The notes under the pieces are model-generated. The model was not told the DNA's origin. It did not search any database and saw only the letters and a program-made list of their open reading frames with translations. This document shows, in pieces, positions 25,401 through 34,375 of a stretch of DNA of 62,096 nucleotides. Source of the DNA: Bacteroidales bacterium. Lineage in GTDB: Bacteria > Bacteroidota > Bacteroidia > Bacteroidales > Bacteroidaceae. The stretch lies in contig JALFUO010000045.1 of NCBI GenBank assembly GCA_022784065.1, positions 1-62,096 on the forward strand, given 5' to 3'. The position numbers and the translations under genes were made by a program. The number at the start of each line of letters is the position of its first letter. Position 1 is the first letter of the stretch.

Positions 25401-26998
25401 ACTACCAGCAACTCAAACTCATCACGCTCAATCAGGACACCAAGGGCTGGCACCGCTTCACAGCCGACCTCACGCCCTATAAGGACTCGCAATTCGTGCG
25501 CATCGCCTTCACGGGCATCTCGGTTGAAAGCACGGCGGACATCACCTCGTTCGACAACTTTGCCATTACCGAGGCCATCGACTACGACTTGCAGGCAGGC
25601 ACGCTCACCGCACCCGAAAAGATTAAGGTGGGCGAACAGGGCACCTTCACCTTCCAGCTCCGCAACTCGGGCAACAAGGCTCTGCGCGGCAGCGGCTACG
25701 AAGTGGAACTCTATAAGAACGGCAAACTTTGCAGCACCACTGCGGGCAAGGACATCGCCGTAGGCGCCACCCTGACGCTCACGCTCACCGACACGCCCAC
25801 TATCCTCGACGAGGAAATCAGCCTGTACTCCGCCAAAATCAACTGTACGCTCGATGAGAACAGCGCCAACAATGAAAGCAACAGCACAAGCGTTGAAATC
25901 ATCATGCCGCAATATCCCCGCGTAAGCGGACTGACGGGCGAATGCGTGGGTAACGCCGTAAAACTCCTTTGGGAAGAACCCGACTTTGCCGACATGCCCG
26001 CAACGAGCGTCACGGAACGCTTCGAAACCTACGAGGCATTCGCTATCGCCAACATCGGCGACTGGAAAGTGATCGACCGCGACGGACAAAACACGATTAA
26101 GATAACGCTGGACGCTTCGTTCGGCCCGCTGGAATACCCCAACGCCGGCGCACCGATGGCATTCCAGGTGTTCAACTCTCTTGAAGCCGGTATCCCCTTC
26201 AGCACTTGGGACGCACACAGCGGCGACCAGATGCTCGTGGCCTTCAAATGTGCCTCGCCCGACGAGGGACAGACTGAAACGCCCAACGACGACTGGCTCA
26301 TCTCGCCCGAACTCAACGGCGCGGCACAGACCATTTCGTTCTACGCCAAGACGGGAATGGGCGGCGTTTACACGCCCGAAAGCTTCGAGGTGCTCTACTC
26401 CACGACCACGCCGACCGTAGAAGCCTTCACGAAGATTGGCGACACCTACGACATCGCCAACGTATCGGGTTGGGAAGAGTTTAAGGTGGAACTGCCCGAA
26501 GGCGCACGCTACTTCGCTATCCGCTGCGTTTCGGACAGCAAGTTTGCCCTCATGCTCGACGACATCACCTACATTCCCGTAGGCGCAACGACGGAGGAAC
26601 TCTCGCTCGTGGGCTACAACGTTTACCGCGACGGCGTGAAGGCCAACGCCGAGCCTCTGCCCGAAACCGTGTGGTATGACGACCACGTGACGGAAGGCAC
26701 GAGCTACTCTTATCAGGTGACCGCCGTTTACGACAAGGGCGAGTCGCAGCTCTCCGAAGCCCTGCAGATTGTGGCAACAGGCATTAACCGCCTCACCTCG
26801 CAGCAGATGCGCATCGGCACAGCCAAGGGCTGCATCGTGGTGCAAGGCGCTAACGGTCTGCCCGTAGAAGTATTTGCCACCGACGGCCGCCGCATCAGCA
26901 GCCTCAGCGGCAATGCCTCCAACCGCATCGCCACGGGCAGCGGCATCTACGTGGTTCGTATCGGCGGCGGCAAGGGCGTCACGGTGCGCGTGCCGTAA
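22460..26998 (+). CDS. Giant secreted multidomain protein (propeller-like, FN3, choice-of-anchor J), probable T9SS substrate
   Basis: 1512 residues. Signal peptide 1-28 (SLVLVAVISAFLPQNAAAQ). Residues about 45-320 have repeated LYxID-type blades like a beta-propeller. Fibronectin-III-like segments follow (about 330-520 and 680-870). Choice-of-anchor J/MAM-like lectin folds start near 528 (YTQNFDAANALEGW), 882 (TESFAG) and 1184 (TERFETYEAF), with a CARDB-like domain near 1042. The tail from 1443 (VEVFATDGRRISSL...GIYVVRIGGGKGVTV) resembles the type IX secretion C-terminal domain. No catalytic motif. It is a paralogue of the next gene. Adhesin or glycan/peptide binding is inferred. Confidence 0.85.
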   Translation: MKMKTLLRSISLVLVAVISAFLPQNAAAQGTAAEQRNQELARRAAVKAQRQAAPPTMRVVENAPALYGYIYDSYGAYYSGAGIYSLDINDASNMSAVAVGKKAYAGGTYGNKTYYALDYKESGSQITFPATLTLYDTQTWEVKERMYSATSNFNNLGADITFDPTSGSIYGIFDDEVTAYAFNVFGRIKMHSPVDNGYEVDAIATLPERMVAIACNKDGVIYSIGVSRKLYTIDKSTGAATEIGTINVPAIKTWKQSACCDMETGVIYWTTIYEYATAYYEFGLWMIDPATAQATLIGDYGENGTYNEDYICGLTTFQDVATQTAPAPITTISAAFVNDALTGTISFTMPATDADGAALAGTLGYDLMIDGTTAASGTAEAGSTVTETVSVAAAGLHTVTVVISKGTALSAPYTVQGWIGEDSPAKPSTVTATLTGTDNAGSHINISWTAGTRGEHGGYIDAAQLTYTVTRQPDGVTVYTGADKTCTDLITSDIKTAYTYDVVANYKGQSSEAKTSNALQLGTYQGVPYTQNFDAANALEGWVITDNNSDGSTWELNGGRISYKYNTKNAADDWAFTPGLKLEAGNLYHLSFTAYNTSLDEAVAGYVGREATPAAMTTELIAPTVITYEPRMHYLRGSFKPTETGVYYFAVKACSPADMSTVYVDDVAVTVTPATAPGKPENLLVTPGERGALSATIAFNAPSKAINGSTLASLDCCVVERDGTEIARITDVTPGQAISVSDTEGVSQDTHTYKIYSIAGGVTGDFDTQSKYIGLDAPGPVRNLKATEDLSDPGTVVLTWDAPDTGQHGGYIDPAGLLYEVSVGYSSDEYGTSETTFRDKLDISGGQAYQGYSVYALNNAGSGRYVWKTVVAIAGAPYEAPLTESFAGVHMTYAPWLPEMAIGEIGEARWTPCDGSATQAGTQDGDGGVIAFSTSKLGVSSRIISPKIDISKMSKPQLSSWIYLTGKSDQVRIEISVEHGDYQQLKLITLNQDTKGWHRFTADLTPYKDSQFVRIAFTGISVESTADITSFDNFAITEAIDYDLQAGTLTAPEKIKVGEQGTFTFQLRNSGNKALRGSGYEVELYKNGKLCSTTAGKDIAVGATLTLTLTDTPTILDEEISLYSAKINCTLDENSANNESNSTSVEIIMPQYPRVSGLTGECVGNAVKLLWEEPDFADMPATSVTERFETYEAFAIANIGDWKVIDRDGQNTIKITLDASFGPLEYPNAGAPMAFQVFNSLEAGIPFSTWDAHSGDQMLVAFKCASPDEGQTETPNDDWLISPELNGAAQTISFYAKTGMGGVYTPESFEVLYSTTTPTVEAFTKIGDTYDIANVSGWEEFKVELPEGARYFAIRCVSDSKFALMLDDITYIPVGATTEELSLVGYNVYRDGVKANAEPLPETVWYDDHVTEGTSYSYQVTAVYDKGESQLSEALQIVATGINRLTSQQMRIGTAKGCIVVQGANGLPVEVFATDGRRISSLSGNASNRIATGSGIYVVRIGGGKGVTVRVP

Positions 26999-27036
26999 TG
27001 AATACAAACCACTAATTGCAAAATAGCCTTTCTAAA

Positions 27037-27129
27037 GTAGGGGCGTTTTGCAAAACGCCCGGTTGATGATTGCCTCATTGATTGATGCCTTGCGGCGCAT
27101 TTGTCGAGCGTTTTGCGAAACGTCCCTAC
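27037..27129. mobile_element. MITE-like element, copy C
   Basis: Inverted ends GTAGGGGCGTTTTGC... (27037-27060) and complement (27106-27129), 93 bp in all, filling the gap between the two paralogous secreted-protein genes and ending 21 bases before the second start. Confidence 0.85.
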
Positions 27130-27150
27130 TCCTTAATTCAAAACCCTAAT

Positions 27151-30100
27151 ATGCAGAACTATCTACTCAAAATCGCCTGTCTCCTGCTTTGCTGCTTCGC
27201 AGGCGCAGGGCGCGGCATCGCGCAGACCGCCGACTACCCCACACTTTACGGCGGCGTGATTTTTGCCTACGGTTGGGGCGACATGCAGCAACCGCCGTAT
27301 GGCGTATATTCTATTCCCGCCAACGACGGCACGGCACCGCAGGCCGTACACATCTCGCCCGAACTCAAAGCCAACGGCGGCGGCGTGTATATCGACGGCA
27401 TATATTATATCGTCAGTTATGAAACATATTCTGACGCGATTACCGTTTCGCTGCGTGCCTACGACACCCGTGACAATTGGAAACTCATCAGCGACACGCC
27501 GCTCGAAAACACCACGGGCATTGCCTCCGACCTCACCTACGACCCCGTGACCGACCAGGTGTTCGGCTGCTTCGGACTGGGTAACGACGAAACGGGGCGC
27601 AGCTATTACCTCGGCACACTCAACGTGTTCACAGGCGAAGTGACGCCTATCGGCAACCTTTCGCAAAAACTCTTCACCCTTTCCTGCAACAGGGAGGGCG
27701 AACTCTACGGCATCGGCGAATATGCCGAACTGATGCGCGTTGACAAGGAAACCGCCGCGCTGACGCTCATCGGCACCACGGGCAAGAACATCAAATACGA
27801 CCAGTCCGCCACGTTCGACTATGCCACGGGCCGCCTCTTCTGGGTGATGACGCCGCACGGCACGGAGAAGGACGTTGAGGTATGCGAAGTGAACCTCTCA
27901 ACGGGCGCAGCCGAGAAACTCACGGTTGTAGACAAGCACATGGAGTTTGTGGGGCTTTACACCACCTCTCCCTTCACCCCCGCCGGCGCTCCCGGGCGCA
28001 TCGGCAGCGTTGCCGCCGACTTTCCCCAAGGCGCGACGAGCGGCACCGTGCGCTTCACGCTGCCAAGCCAAACCTTTGGCGGCGATGCCCTTTCGGGAAC
28101 ACTCGCTTACCGCGTGCGCATTGACGGCAACGTCATTGCCGAAGGCACCGCAGCCGCAGGCAGCAGCGTCGGCGTGCCTGCCACGATGGCCGAAGGCGCA
28201 CACATTATTAAAATAGATGCCAGCAACGCCGCCGGCCGCTGCCCCGTGTACGTGCTGCGCGAATGGATAGGGCGCGACACGCCCAAGGCTGTCAACCCCA
28301 CCGCCACGCTCGGCGCAGACAATCTTGTCACGGTGGCTTGGGGCGCGGCGCAGGGCACGCACGGCGGTTACGTGGACGGCACGGCCGTTACCTATAAAGT
28401 GGTGCGCCAACCCGACGGCGCAACCATCTACGAGGGCAACGCCACCTCCTGCACCGAGGCGGCAGAGATTGCGCGCTTCGGCGTTTACACCTACGACGTG
28501 GAAACCTATTGGAGCAGCATGAAAGGCGAAACCGCCACGACGGAAGAAATAGTGCTCGGCAAGGAAGTGCCCCTGCCCTACAAGGAAACGTTCAACACGC
28601 CGAGCAGTCTGATGTCGTTTACGATTGAAGACACCAATGGCGACAACAATACTTGGTTCTACGAAGCAGGCAGCGTGACGTATGCCTACGCCGAAGCATC
28701 GATGCTCGACGGCGACGACTGGCTCATTTCGCCGCCCTTCCTCCTCGACACGGAGCACGTTTACGAACTCTCGTTCAAGGCAGCCTCGGGCGACGGCTAC
28801 GCCGACATCATCTCCGCCTGGCTCGGCACGCGCCCGCAGTCGGGGGCAATGGCGCAGAACGTCCTGCCCGAAACGGAGGTAAACAAGGCTTCTGCCACCA
28901 CACTCACTGCCATGTTCCGTCCCGAAGCAGACGGCCGCGCCTGCATCGGCCTGCACGCTACAAGCACTTACGAAGCGGGCTATTTCCTCACCATCGATGA
29001 TTTGCAGCTCCGCGAATTGGCTTCCGTGCATGCCCCCGCAGCAGCAACGGACGTGCAGGTAACGGCAGCCGCTGCCGGCGCACTGGGCGCAACGATTACC
29101 TGCACGCTGCCGCTGACCGACATCGGCGGCGCACCGCTCGATGCGCTCACGCAGGTTGTGGTGAAACGCAGCACGCAGACCATCGCCACGCTCACCGACG
29201 TCACGCCCGGACAAACTATTACGGTGAACGACACGCCGACCTCCAACGGCAATTTCTCTTATACCGTCATCGCCTCTAACGCCTACGGCCCAGGCCTTGT
29301 AGCAAAGGCAACAGCCTATGTGGGCGAGGATACGCCGGGCAATGTTGAGAACATCAAGGTGAACTGCGATGCCTCCGGCAACATCTCGCTTTCTTGGGAC
29401 GCACCGTCGGTCGGCACGCACGGCGGCTACGTCAATGCCTCGACGCTCTCCTACACCGTCACCGACATGCAGGGACAGAAGACCGAAACCACCGACCGCA
29501 CCTTCTCTACCACCGTCACGCCCACTGCGGGCAAGCAGACGCTGGCATGGTTCGGCATCCAGGCGCGCGGCCTGAAAGGCAACGGCCCCGTCACGCCCGC
29601 CGACACGGTATTTGTGGGCGACGCCTATGCCCAGCCCTACGCCGAGTCGTTCAGCAAACGCGGCATCGACTGCGGGCCGTGGGTTATTCAGGAAAGCGAT
29701 GTGTTTGAATGGAAATACCTCGCCATGGGCAGTTACAGCGACGCGCAGGACGGCGACGGCGGTCTCATGGCTTACATCAACGGTGCGGAAGGCACCACAG
29801 GCGCACTGATTTCTCCGAAAATTTCGCTCGCCGGCGCAGAAAATCCCACGTTGCGCTTCCATTTCTTCCGCCACCACGGCGCGATGAACGAACTGGCAGT
29901 CATTATCCGCGACGGCGCTGGCAATCGCCACGAAGTGCTGCGCCTCAAAGAGAACGAGATGAGCGGCGCAGACGTTGAAAAGGAATGGACGCGCCATTAC
30001 GTTTCGCTCGCGCCCTATGCCGCCGCCGGTCCCATACAAGTGCAGTTCCAAGCCCTCGGGCATCTTTCGCCCGAACTGATGAACGTGCTTTATGTAGACA

Positions 30101-31410
30101 ACATCTCCGTCTTCGACTGGCACGAGCACGACCTCATCGCAGGCACACTCGCGGCCGAAAAGAGCGAAGTGAAAGTGGGCGAGACCAACATGTTTACCCT
30201 CTCCTATCGCAACAACGGCTCGCTGCCTGCTACGGATTACAGCGTAGAACTGCTGCGCGACGGCAAGGTGGTCTGCACCGCCGAGGGCGCGGAAGTAGCC
30301 CCCGACGCGCTGGCAAGCATCACGCTCACCGACACGCCCAACTCCGACGCCGCCGAATCGAGCGTTTATAGCGCGCGCATCGTGGCAGAGCATGATTTCA
30401 GCGATACGGACAATCTCTCCAACGCCGTCACCGTCACCGTGCTGCCCGGCCTGCCGTTTGTGAGCAACGTCACAGCGAATTATGCCGATGGCGTTTGCAC
30501 GCTTTCTTGGGAAAAACCTTTCTTCAACGAGTCGTCCGAAGCCACCGACGTGGTAGAAGATTTTGAGTCGTACACCGCCTTCACTATCCAAAACCTCGGG
30601 CAATGGACGCTCTACGACGGCGACGGCCGCCTCACGGCTGGCATACAGAACGGCTATGGCGATTACATCGACTACCCCAACGCCGGCGCCGCCATGGCTT
30701 ATCAGGTGTTCAATCCCTCGAAGGCTGGCCTTACCTCTTTCACTTGGCAACCGCACTCTGGCCAGCAGGTGCTTGCCGCCTTCACCAGCGGTCGCCTTGC
30801 TGTCAACAACGACTGGCTTATCTCGCCGCCCGTCAACGGCAGCCAGACCGTGACGTTCTGGGCTAAGAGCCCCAGCAACACCACCTACGGCACCGTGGAG
30901 AGCATCGAGGTACTCTATTCAGAGGGCAGCACTGATGCCGCCGACTTTACCAAGATAGGCAGCACCATCACCGTGCCGGGCTCTTGGCGGCAAATCTCTT
31001 TCGACCTGCCAGAGAGTGCCCAGCGGTTTGCTATCCGCTGCGTGTCGGACGACCAGTATATATTATATATCGACGACATCGCCTACCGCCGCGCCGCCGA
31101 CGGCCTCACTTTCGTGGGCTACAATGTTTACCGCGACGGCGAGAAACTCACCGCTGCGCCCATTGCCGAGCCTGCTTACAGCGAGACGATGCCTGCCGGC
31201 GAGCACAACTATGCCGTTTCGGTGGTTTACACTACCGGCGAGTCAATCCTCTCGCCTGCCACCTTCGTGAGCCCCACGGGCATCAGCACTATCCTCATGC
31301 CTGAAAGATCCAGCCAGCCCGTACCCGTCTACGACCTTAGCGGCCGCCGCGTCACCCGCGCAGGCAAAGGCATCTATATCGTTGGCGGCAAGAAAGTTTT
31401 TGTGAAATAA
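27151..31410 (+). CDS. Giant secreted multidomain protein, paralogue of the preceding one
   Basis: 1419 residues with signal peptide (LKIACLLLCCFAGAGRGIAQ). Same order as its neighbour: propeller-like N-terminus, FN3-like segments, choice-of-anchor J folds starting near 475 (YKETFNTPSSL), 830 (YAESFSKRG) and 1134 (VEDFESYTAF), CARDB-like domain near 992, then VGYNVYRDG. It ends with YDLSGRRVTRAGKGIYIVGGKKVFVK-type tail (last 37 residues), the short C-terminal signal frequent in Prevotella exported proteins. Start at 27151 opens the signal peptide; the longer reading to 27082 would translate repeat DNA. Confidence 0.86.
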   Translation: MQNYLLKIACLLLCCFAGAGRGIAQTADYPTLYGGVIFAYGWGDMQQPPYGVYSIPANDGTAPQAVHISPELKANGGGVYIDGIYYIVSYETYSDAITVSLRAYDTRDNWKLISDTPLENTTGIASDLTYDPVTDQVFGCFGLGNDETGRSYYLGTLNVFTGEVTPIGNLSQKLFTLSCNREGELYGIGEYAELMRVDKETAALTLIGTTGKNIKYDQSATFDYATGRLFWVMTPHGTEKDVEVCEVNLSTGAAEKLTVVDKHMEFVGLYTTSPFTPAGAPGRIGSVAADFPQGATSGTVRFTLPSQTFGGDALSGTLAYRVRIDGNVIAEGTAAAGSSVGVPATMAEGAHIIKIDASNAAGRCPVYVLREWIGRDTPKAVNPTATLGADNLVTVAWGAAQGTHGGYVDGTAVTYKVVRQPDGATIYEGNATSCTEAAEIARFGVYTYDVETYWSSMKGETATTEEIVLGKEVPLPYKETFNTPSSLMSFTIEDTNGDNNTWFYEAGSVTYAYAEASMLDGDDWLISPPFLLDTEHVYELSFKAASGDGYADIISAWLGTRPQSGAMAQNVLPETEVNKASATTLTAMFRPEADGRACIGLHATSTYEAGYFLTIDDLQLRELASVHAPAAATDVQVTAAAAGALGATITCTLPLTDIGGAPLDALTQVVVKRSTQTIATLTDVTPGQTITVNDTPTSNGNFSYTVIASNAYGPGLVAKATAYVGEDTPGNVENIKVNCDASGNISLSWDAPSVGTHGGYVNASTLSYTVTDMQGQKTETTDRTFSTTVTPTAGKQTLAWFGIQARGLKGNGPVTPADTVFVGDAYAQPYAESFSKRGIDCGPWVIQESDVFEWKYLAMGSYSDAQDGDGGLMAYINGAEGTTGALISPKISLAGAENPTLRFHFFRHHGAMNELAVIIRDGAGNRHEVLRLKENEMSGADVEKEWTRHYVSLAPYAAAGPIQVQFQALGHLSPELMNVLYVDNISVFDWHEHDLIAGTLAAEKSEVKVGETNMFTLSYRNNGSLPATDYSVELLRDGKVVCTAEGAEVAPDALASITLTDTPNSDAAESSVYSARIVAEHDFSDTDNLSNAVTVTVLPGLPFVSNVTANYADGVCTLSWEKPFFNESSEATDVVEDFESYTAFTIQNLGQWTLYDGDGRLTAGIQNGYGDYIDYPNAGAAMAYQVFNPSKAGLTSFTWQPHSGQQVLAAFTSGRLAVNNDWLISPPVNGSQTVTFWAKSPSNTTYGTVESIEVLYSEGSTDAADFTKIGSTITVPGSWRQISFDLPESAQRFAIRCVSDDQYILYIDDIAYRRAADGLTFVGYNVYRDGEKLTAAPIAEPAYSETMPAGEHNYAVSVVYTTGESILSPATFVSPTGISTILMPERSSQPVPVYDLSGRRVTRAGKGIYIVGGKKVFVK

Positions 31411-31415
31411 AAAAA

Positions 31416-31442
31416 GTAGGGGCGTTTTGCAAACGCCCCTAC
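31416..31442. repeat. Collapsed MITE-like palindrome
   Basis: Perfect 12-bp arms GTAGGGGCGTTT/AAACGCCCCTAC around TGC. It is a solo, interior-less member of the family, six bases after the stop of the second giant gene and 18 bases before the M6 protease start. It could also act as a hairpin in the mRNA. Confidence 0.8.
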
Positions 31443-31459
31443 TCAAAAAATCCTTCCCC

Positions 31460-34255
31460 ATGAACACCCGCAACCTCCTTCTCTCCCTGCTGCTCTTCGC
31501 CGCCGCGCCCATGCTCCGCGCCCTACCGGCCGACCCCGCGCCGCGCCGCGTAGTGCAGCCCGACGGCAGCACCCTCATCGTGCGCCTCTGCGGCGATGAG
31601 CATTTCCATTACCACCTTTCCCTCGACAGCCTACCCCTGGTGCAGCGCGAAGGGTTCTTCTATTACGCCACGGTGGGCGAGGGCAACCTCAACGCCACCG
31701 CCCTCCGCGCCCGCAACATCGCCGAGCGCACGCCCGAGGAAATCTCTTTTGTAAAGAATTTCAACAAAACCGCCGCGCTCGATGCCCTGCGGCAAACACG
31801 CGCAGCCCTGCGCCGCGCCCCCGGCAAGCGGTTGGGCATCAAGGCCGGCACAATCGGCACGCAGGCCTACCCCACCACGGGCGCACAGCGCGCACTGGCC
31901 ATTCTCGTGAGTTTCCCCAAGACCACAGCCGACGGCGAGGCAACGGATTTCACCGTGCCCAATCCCCGGCAGACGTTCAGCGATATGCTTAACAAGGAAG
32001 GCTTCGACTACGACGGCGCAACGGGCAGCGTACACGACTACTTCATCGACGGTTCCGGCGGCAAGTTCAACCTCACCTTTGACGTCTACGGCCCGGTAGT
32101 CCTCAGCAAGGACATCAGCTTCTACGGACAGAGCGTGCAGGGCGAAGACCTCAACGCCTGGAACATGGCCATAGAGGCTTGCACGCAACTCGACGACGAA
32201 ATTGATTTCTCCATTTACGACCGCGACAAGGACGGGGCGGTAGACAATATATATATATTCTACGCCGGACAAGGCGAGGCCACGGGCGGCCCTGCCTACA
32301 CCGTGTGGCAGCACGCGGCAGAAATCGAGGCCATCACGGGCAAGCAGTATGTCTTCGACGGCGTGCGCGTGAACCGCTACGCCTGCTCCAACGAGTTGCG
32401 CCCCATCGTCAATCCCGCCACGGGCGCGTCGGAGATGCACCTCGAAGGCATCGGCACCGTGTGCCACGAGTTCACCCACGTACTCGGTTTCCCCGACCTC
32501 TACGACACCTCCGGCTCGGGCTATCTCACGCCCGGCAACTGGACCATCATGGACGTGGGTTCGCACAACAACCATGCGCACACGCCGCCCACCTACTCCG
32601 CCTACGAGCGCCTCTCGCTCGGCTGGCTCACGCCAGAAGACATCGATGCCACGCCGCGCAACATCGTGCTCGAAAATGTCACCACGGGCCACGCCCTGCG
32701 CATAGCCACGCAACAGGGAGCCGACGAGTATTTCTTGCTCGAAAACCGCCAGCAAACGGGCTGGGACACCTATCTGCCCGGACACGGCATGCTCGTTTGG
32801 CACATCACGTACGATGCTGACCTTTGGCAGTCCAACAAGGTGAACTCCACGCCATGGCTGCAAGGCGTGGACCTCGTGGAAGCCGATGGCAGTGCGGGCG
32901 ATGCTACGCGCCCTGCCGATGCCTTCCCCGGCACGGACAACGTCACTTCCCTCACCGACGACACCACGCCCTCGCTGCGCGACAGCGACGGACTCCCCAC
33001 GGGCGTGCCTATTACGGAGATTAAGGAAAAGAGCGGACTCATTGAACTTAAAATCGCAGGCGGCAAGCCCACGCTGCCCGCCGTAGAGAATGCCCGCGCC
33101 GACGACGTCACGCCCATCGGCTTCACCGCCCGTTGGGACGCCGTGGAGAGCGCAACGGCCTATGCCGTGGACGTTTGGACACGCACGGACCGGGGCAATC
33201 GCTACGTAGACGGTTTCCACCCCTGCACCGTCACCGCCACGCATTGCGCCGTAACGGGCCTGCAAGCCGAGACAGAATATTTCTTCACCGTCAAGGCACA
33301 AAGCGCATCGGCCACCGGCAGCACGATGGAAGCCGTGAGCGTCACCACGCCCGCTGCCACCTTTGCCTACTCCGCCCCCACAGCCTTAGAGCCCGCCGAC
33401 GTGACTGCCACGGGTTTCACCGCCCGCTGGGAGGCTATGCCGGAAGCCACGGGCTACGCCCTCGACGTGCTCACGCGCACCCTCTCCGACCCTGAAAGCA
33501 GTACGGTCGACTTTACCGACGGTCTTAAAAACCTGCCCGCAGGCTGGACCACGAATTGCAAGATGACGCTCTCCACCGCCGGTGCTTATGGCGAGGCGGC
33601 CCCGTCTGCCTCCCTCTCTGCCGACAATATGTACATCGAGAGTGCGCCCTACGCCGACGGCATCCGCGCCCTCACCTTCTGGTATCGCGAGCGCAACGCT
33701 CCCTGTGGCGAGAACTATGTGGTAATCGACGCCCTCTGTGGCGGCAGTGCCGACTGGCAGCACGCCGACACGCTGTGGCTCACCGACACCGCGCCTGCCT
33801 CGGGCAGCACTTACACCCTCGCCTGCGCCGCCGACGCACCAGCCGGCAGCACGAGCCTCTTGCCCGACAGCTGCATCGCCGTGCGCCTCACCTACCGCCG
33901 CGTCGGCAGCGGCGGCTTGGCAGTCGATGACATTCGCCTCCGCCACGGCGGCGAACCCGTGTGGCACGCCGTGCCACCCTACGACCGCCTGAATGTGGGC
34001 ACCGCCACGCAGTATGCCGTGAGCGGCCTTTCCGCCTCCGGGCAATATTATTACCGCGTTTACGGCACGCAGGGCGACCTCTTCTCCCTGCCCTCCGCCC
34101 CCATCGCCGTACCCGCGCCGCAGAGCGGCATCGCCGCCCTACCTGCCGCGCCCGCCGCGCGCCCCGCCGCTCCGGCTTACGACCTTAGCGGCCGCCGCAC
34201 CGTGCCTAATGCAAAAGGCATATATATAATAGATGGTAAGAAGTTTGCAAAGTAG
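31460..34255 (+). CDS. Secreted M6-family metalloprotease with FN3-like domains
   Basis: 931-residue exported zinc protease (immune-inhibitor-A-like). Signal peptide 1-21. Pro-region to about 130, catalytic domain about 140-500 with HEFTHVLGFPDLYD at 336-349 (HExxHxxGxxD zinc site) and Met-turn-like WTIMD at 361. Two FN3-like modules begin near 537 and 640 (both with GFTARW), then a lectin-like fold about 680-830. The last 27 residues (YDLSGRRTVPNAKGIYIID...) match the tail of the upstream giant protein, implying the same export and anchoring route. Calcium-type DRDKDGAVD is at 254-262. The stop codon lies inside the following repeat. Confidence 0.92.
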   Translation: MNTRNLLLSLLLFAAAPMLRALPADPAPRRVVQPDGSTLIVRLCGDEHFHYHLSLDSLPLVQREGFFYYATVGEGNLNATALRARNIAERTPEEISFVKNFNKTAALDALRQTRAALRRAPGKRLGIKAGTIGTQAYPTTGAQRALAILVSFPKTTADGEATDFTVPNPRQTFSDMLNKEGFDYDGATGSVHDYFIDGSGGKFNLTFDVYGPVVLSKDISFYGQSVQGEDLNAWNMAIEACTQLDDEIDFSIYDRDKDGAVDNIYIFYAGQGEATGGPAYTVWQHAAEIEAITGKQYVFDGVRVNRYACSNELRPIVNPATGASEMHLEGIGTVCHEFTHVLGFPDLYDTSGSGYLTPGNWTIMDVGSHNNHAHTPPTYSAYERLSLGWLTPEDIDATPRNIVLENVTTGHALRIATQQGADEYFLLENRQQTGWDTYLPGHGMLVWHITYDADLWQSNKVNSTPWLQGVDLVEADGSAGDATRPADAFPGTDNVTSLTDDTTPSLRDSDGLPTGVPITEIKEKSGLIELKIAGGKPTLPAVENARADDVTPIGFTARWDAVESATAYAVDVWTRTDRGNRYVDGFHPCTVTATHCAVTGLQAETEYFFTVKAQSASATGSTMEAVSVTTPAATFAYSAPTALEPADVTATGFTARWEAMPEATGYALDVLTRTLSDPESSTVDFTDGLKNLPAGWTTNCKMTLSTAGAYGEAAPSASLSADNMYIESAPYADGIRALTFWYRERNAPCGENYVVIDALCGGSADWQHADTLWLTDTAPASGSTYTLACAADAPAGSTSLLPDSCIAVRLTYRRVGSGGLAVDDIRLRHGGEPVWHAVPPYDRLNVGTATQYAVSGLSASGQYYYRVYGTQGDLFSLPSAPIAVPAPQSGIAALPAAPAARPAAPAYDLSGRRTVPNAKGIYIIDGKKFAK

Positions 34256-34278
34256 GGGCGTTCCGCAGAACACCCTAC
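34252..34278. repeat. Degenerate MITE-like palindrome overlapping a stop codon
   Basis: GTAGGGGCGTTCCGCAGAAC... with CACCCTAC at the far end. The TAG of GTAGGGG is the stop codon of the M6 protease gene. Confidence 0.7.
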
Positions 34279-34287
34279 TTCTTATAA

Positions 34288-34336
34288 CAATTGCGGTCGG
34301 TTCAAAACAGGATTGAACCGACCGCAATTGTTTTTG
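34288..34336 (+). terminator. Rho-independent terminator of the secreted-protein cluster
   Basis: Perfect 18-bp stem CAATTGCGGTCGGTTCAA with its complement (34288-34305, 34314-34331), 8-base loop, then TTTTT. Confidence 0.92.
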
Positions 34337-34344
34337 CTTATATC

Positions 34345-34375
34345 TTAAGGTGCGAATTTATAGAACCCACCTTAA
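34345..34375. repeat. AACCCACCTTAA repeat end
   Basis: Hairpin TTAAGGTG...CACCTTAA overlapping the stop of the caspase gene. Read on the minus strand, AAGGTGGGTTCTATAAATTCGC matches the repeat upstream of sufC (61938-61960) with one difference. Confidence 0.55.

Noticed and set aside
24566-30756. Very long minus-strand ORFs (813 and 952 aa) opposite the giant secreted proteins
   Set aside because: GC-rich codon bias on the plus strand leaves the opposite frame open. The translations lack recognisable domains and signal peptides, while the plus frames have both.
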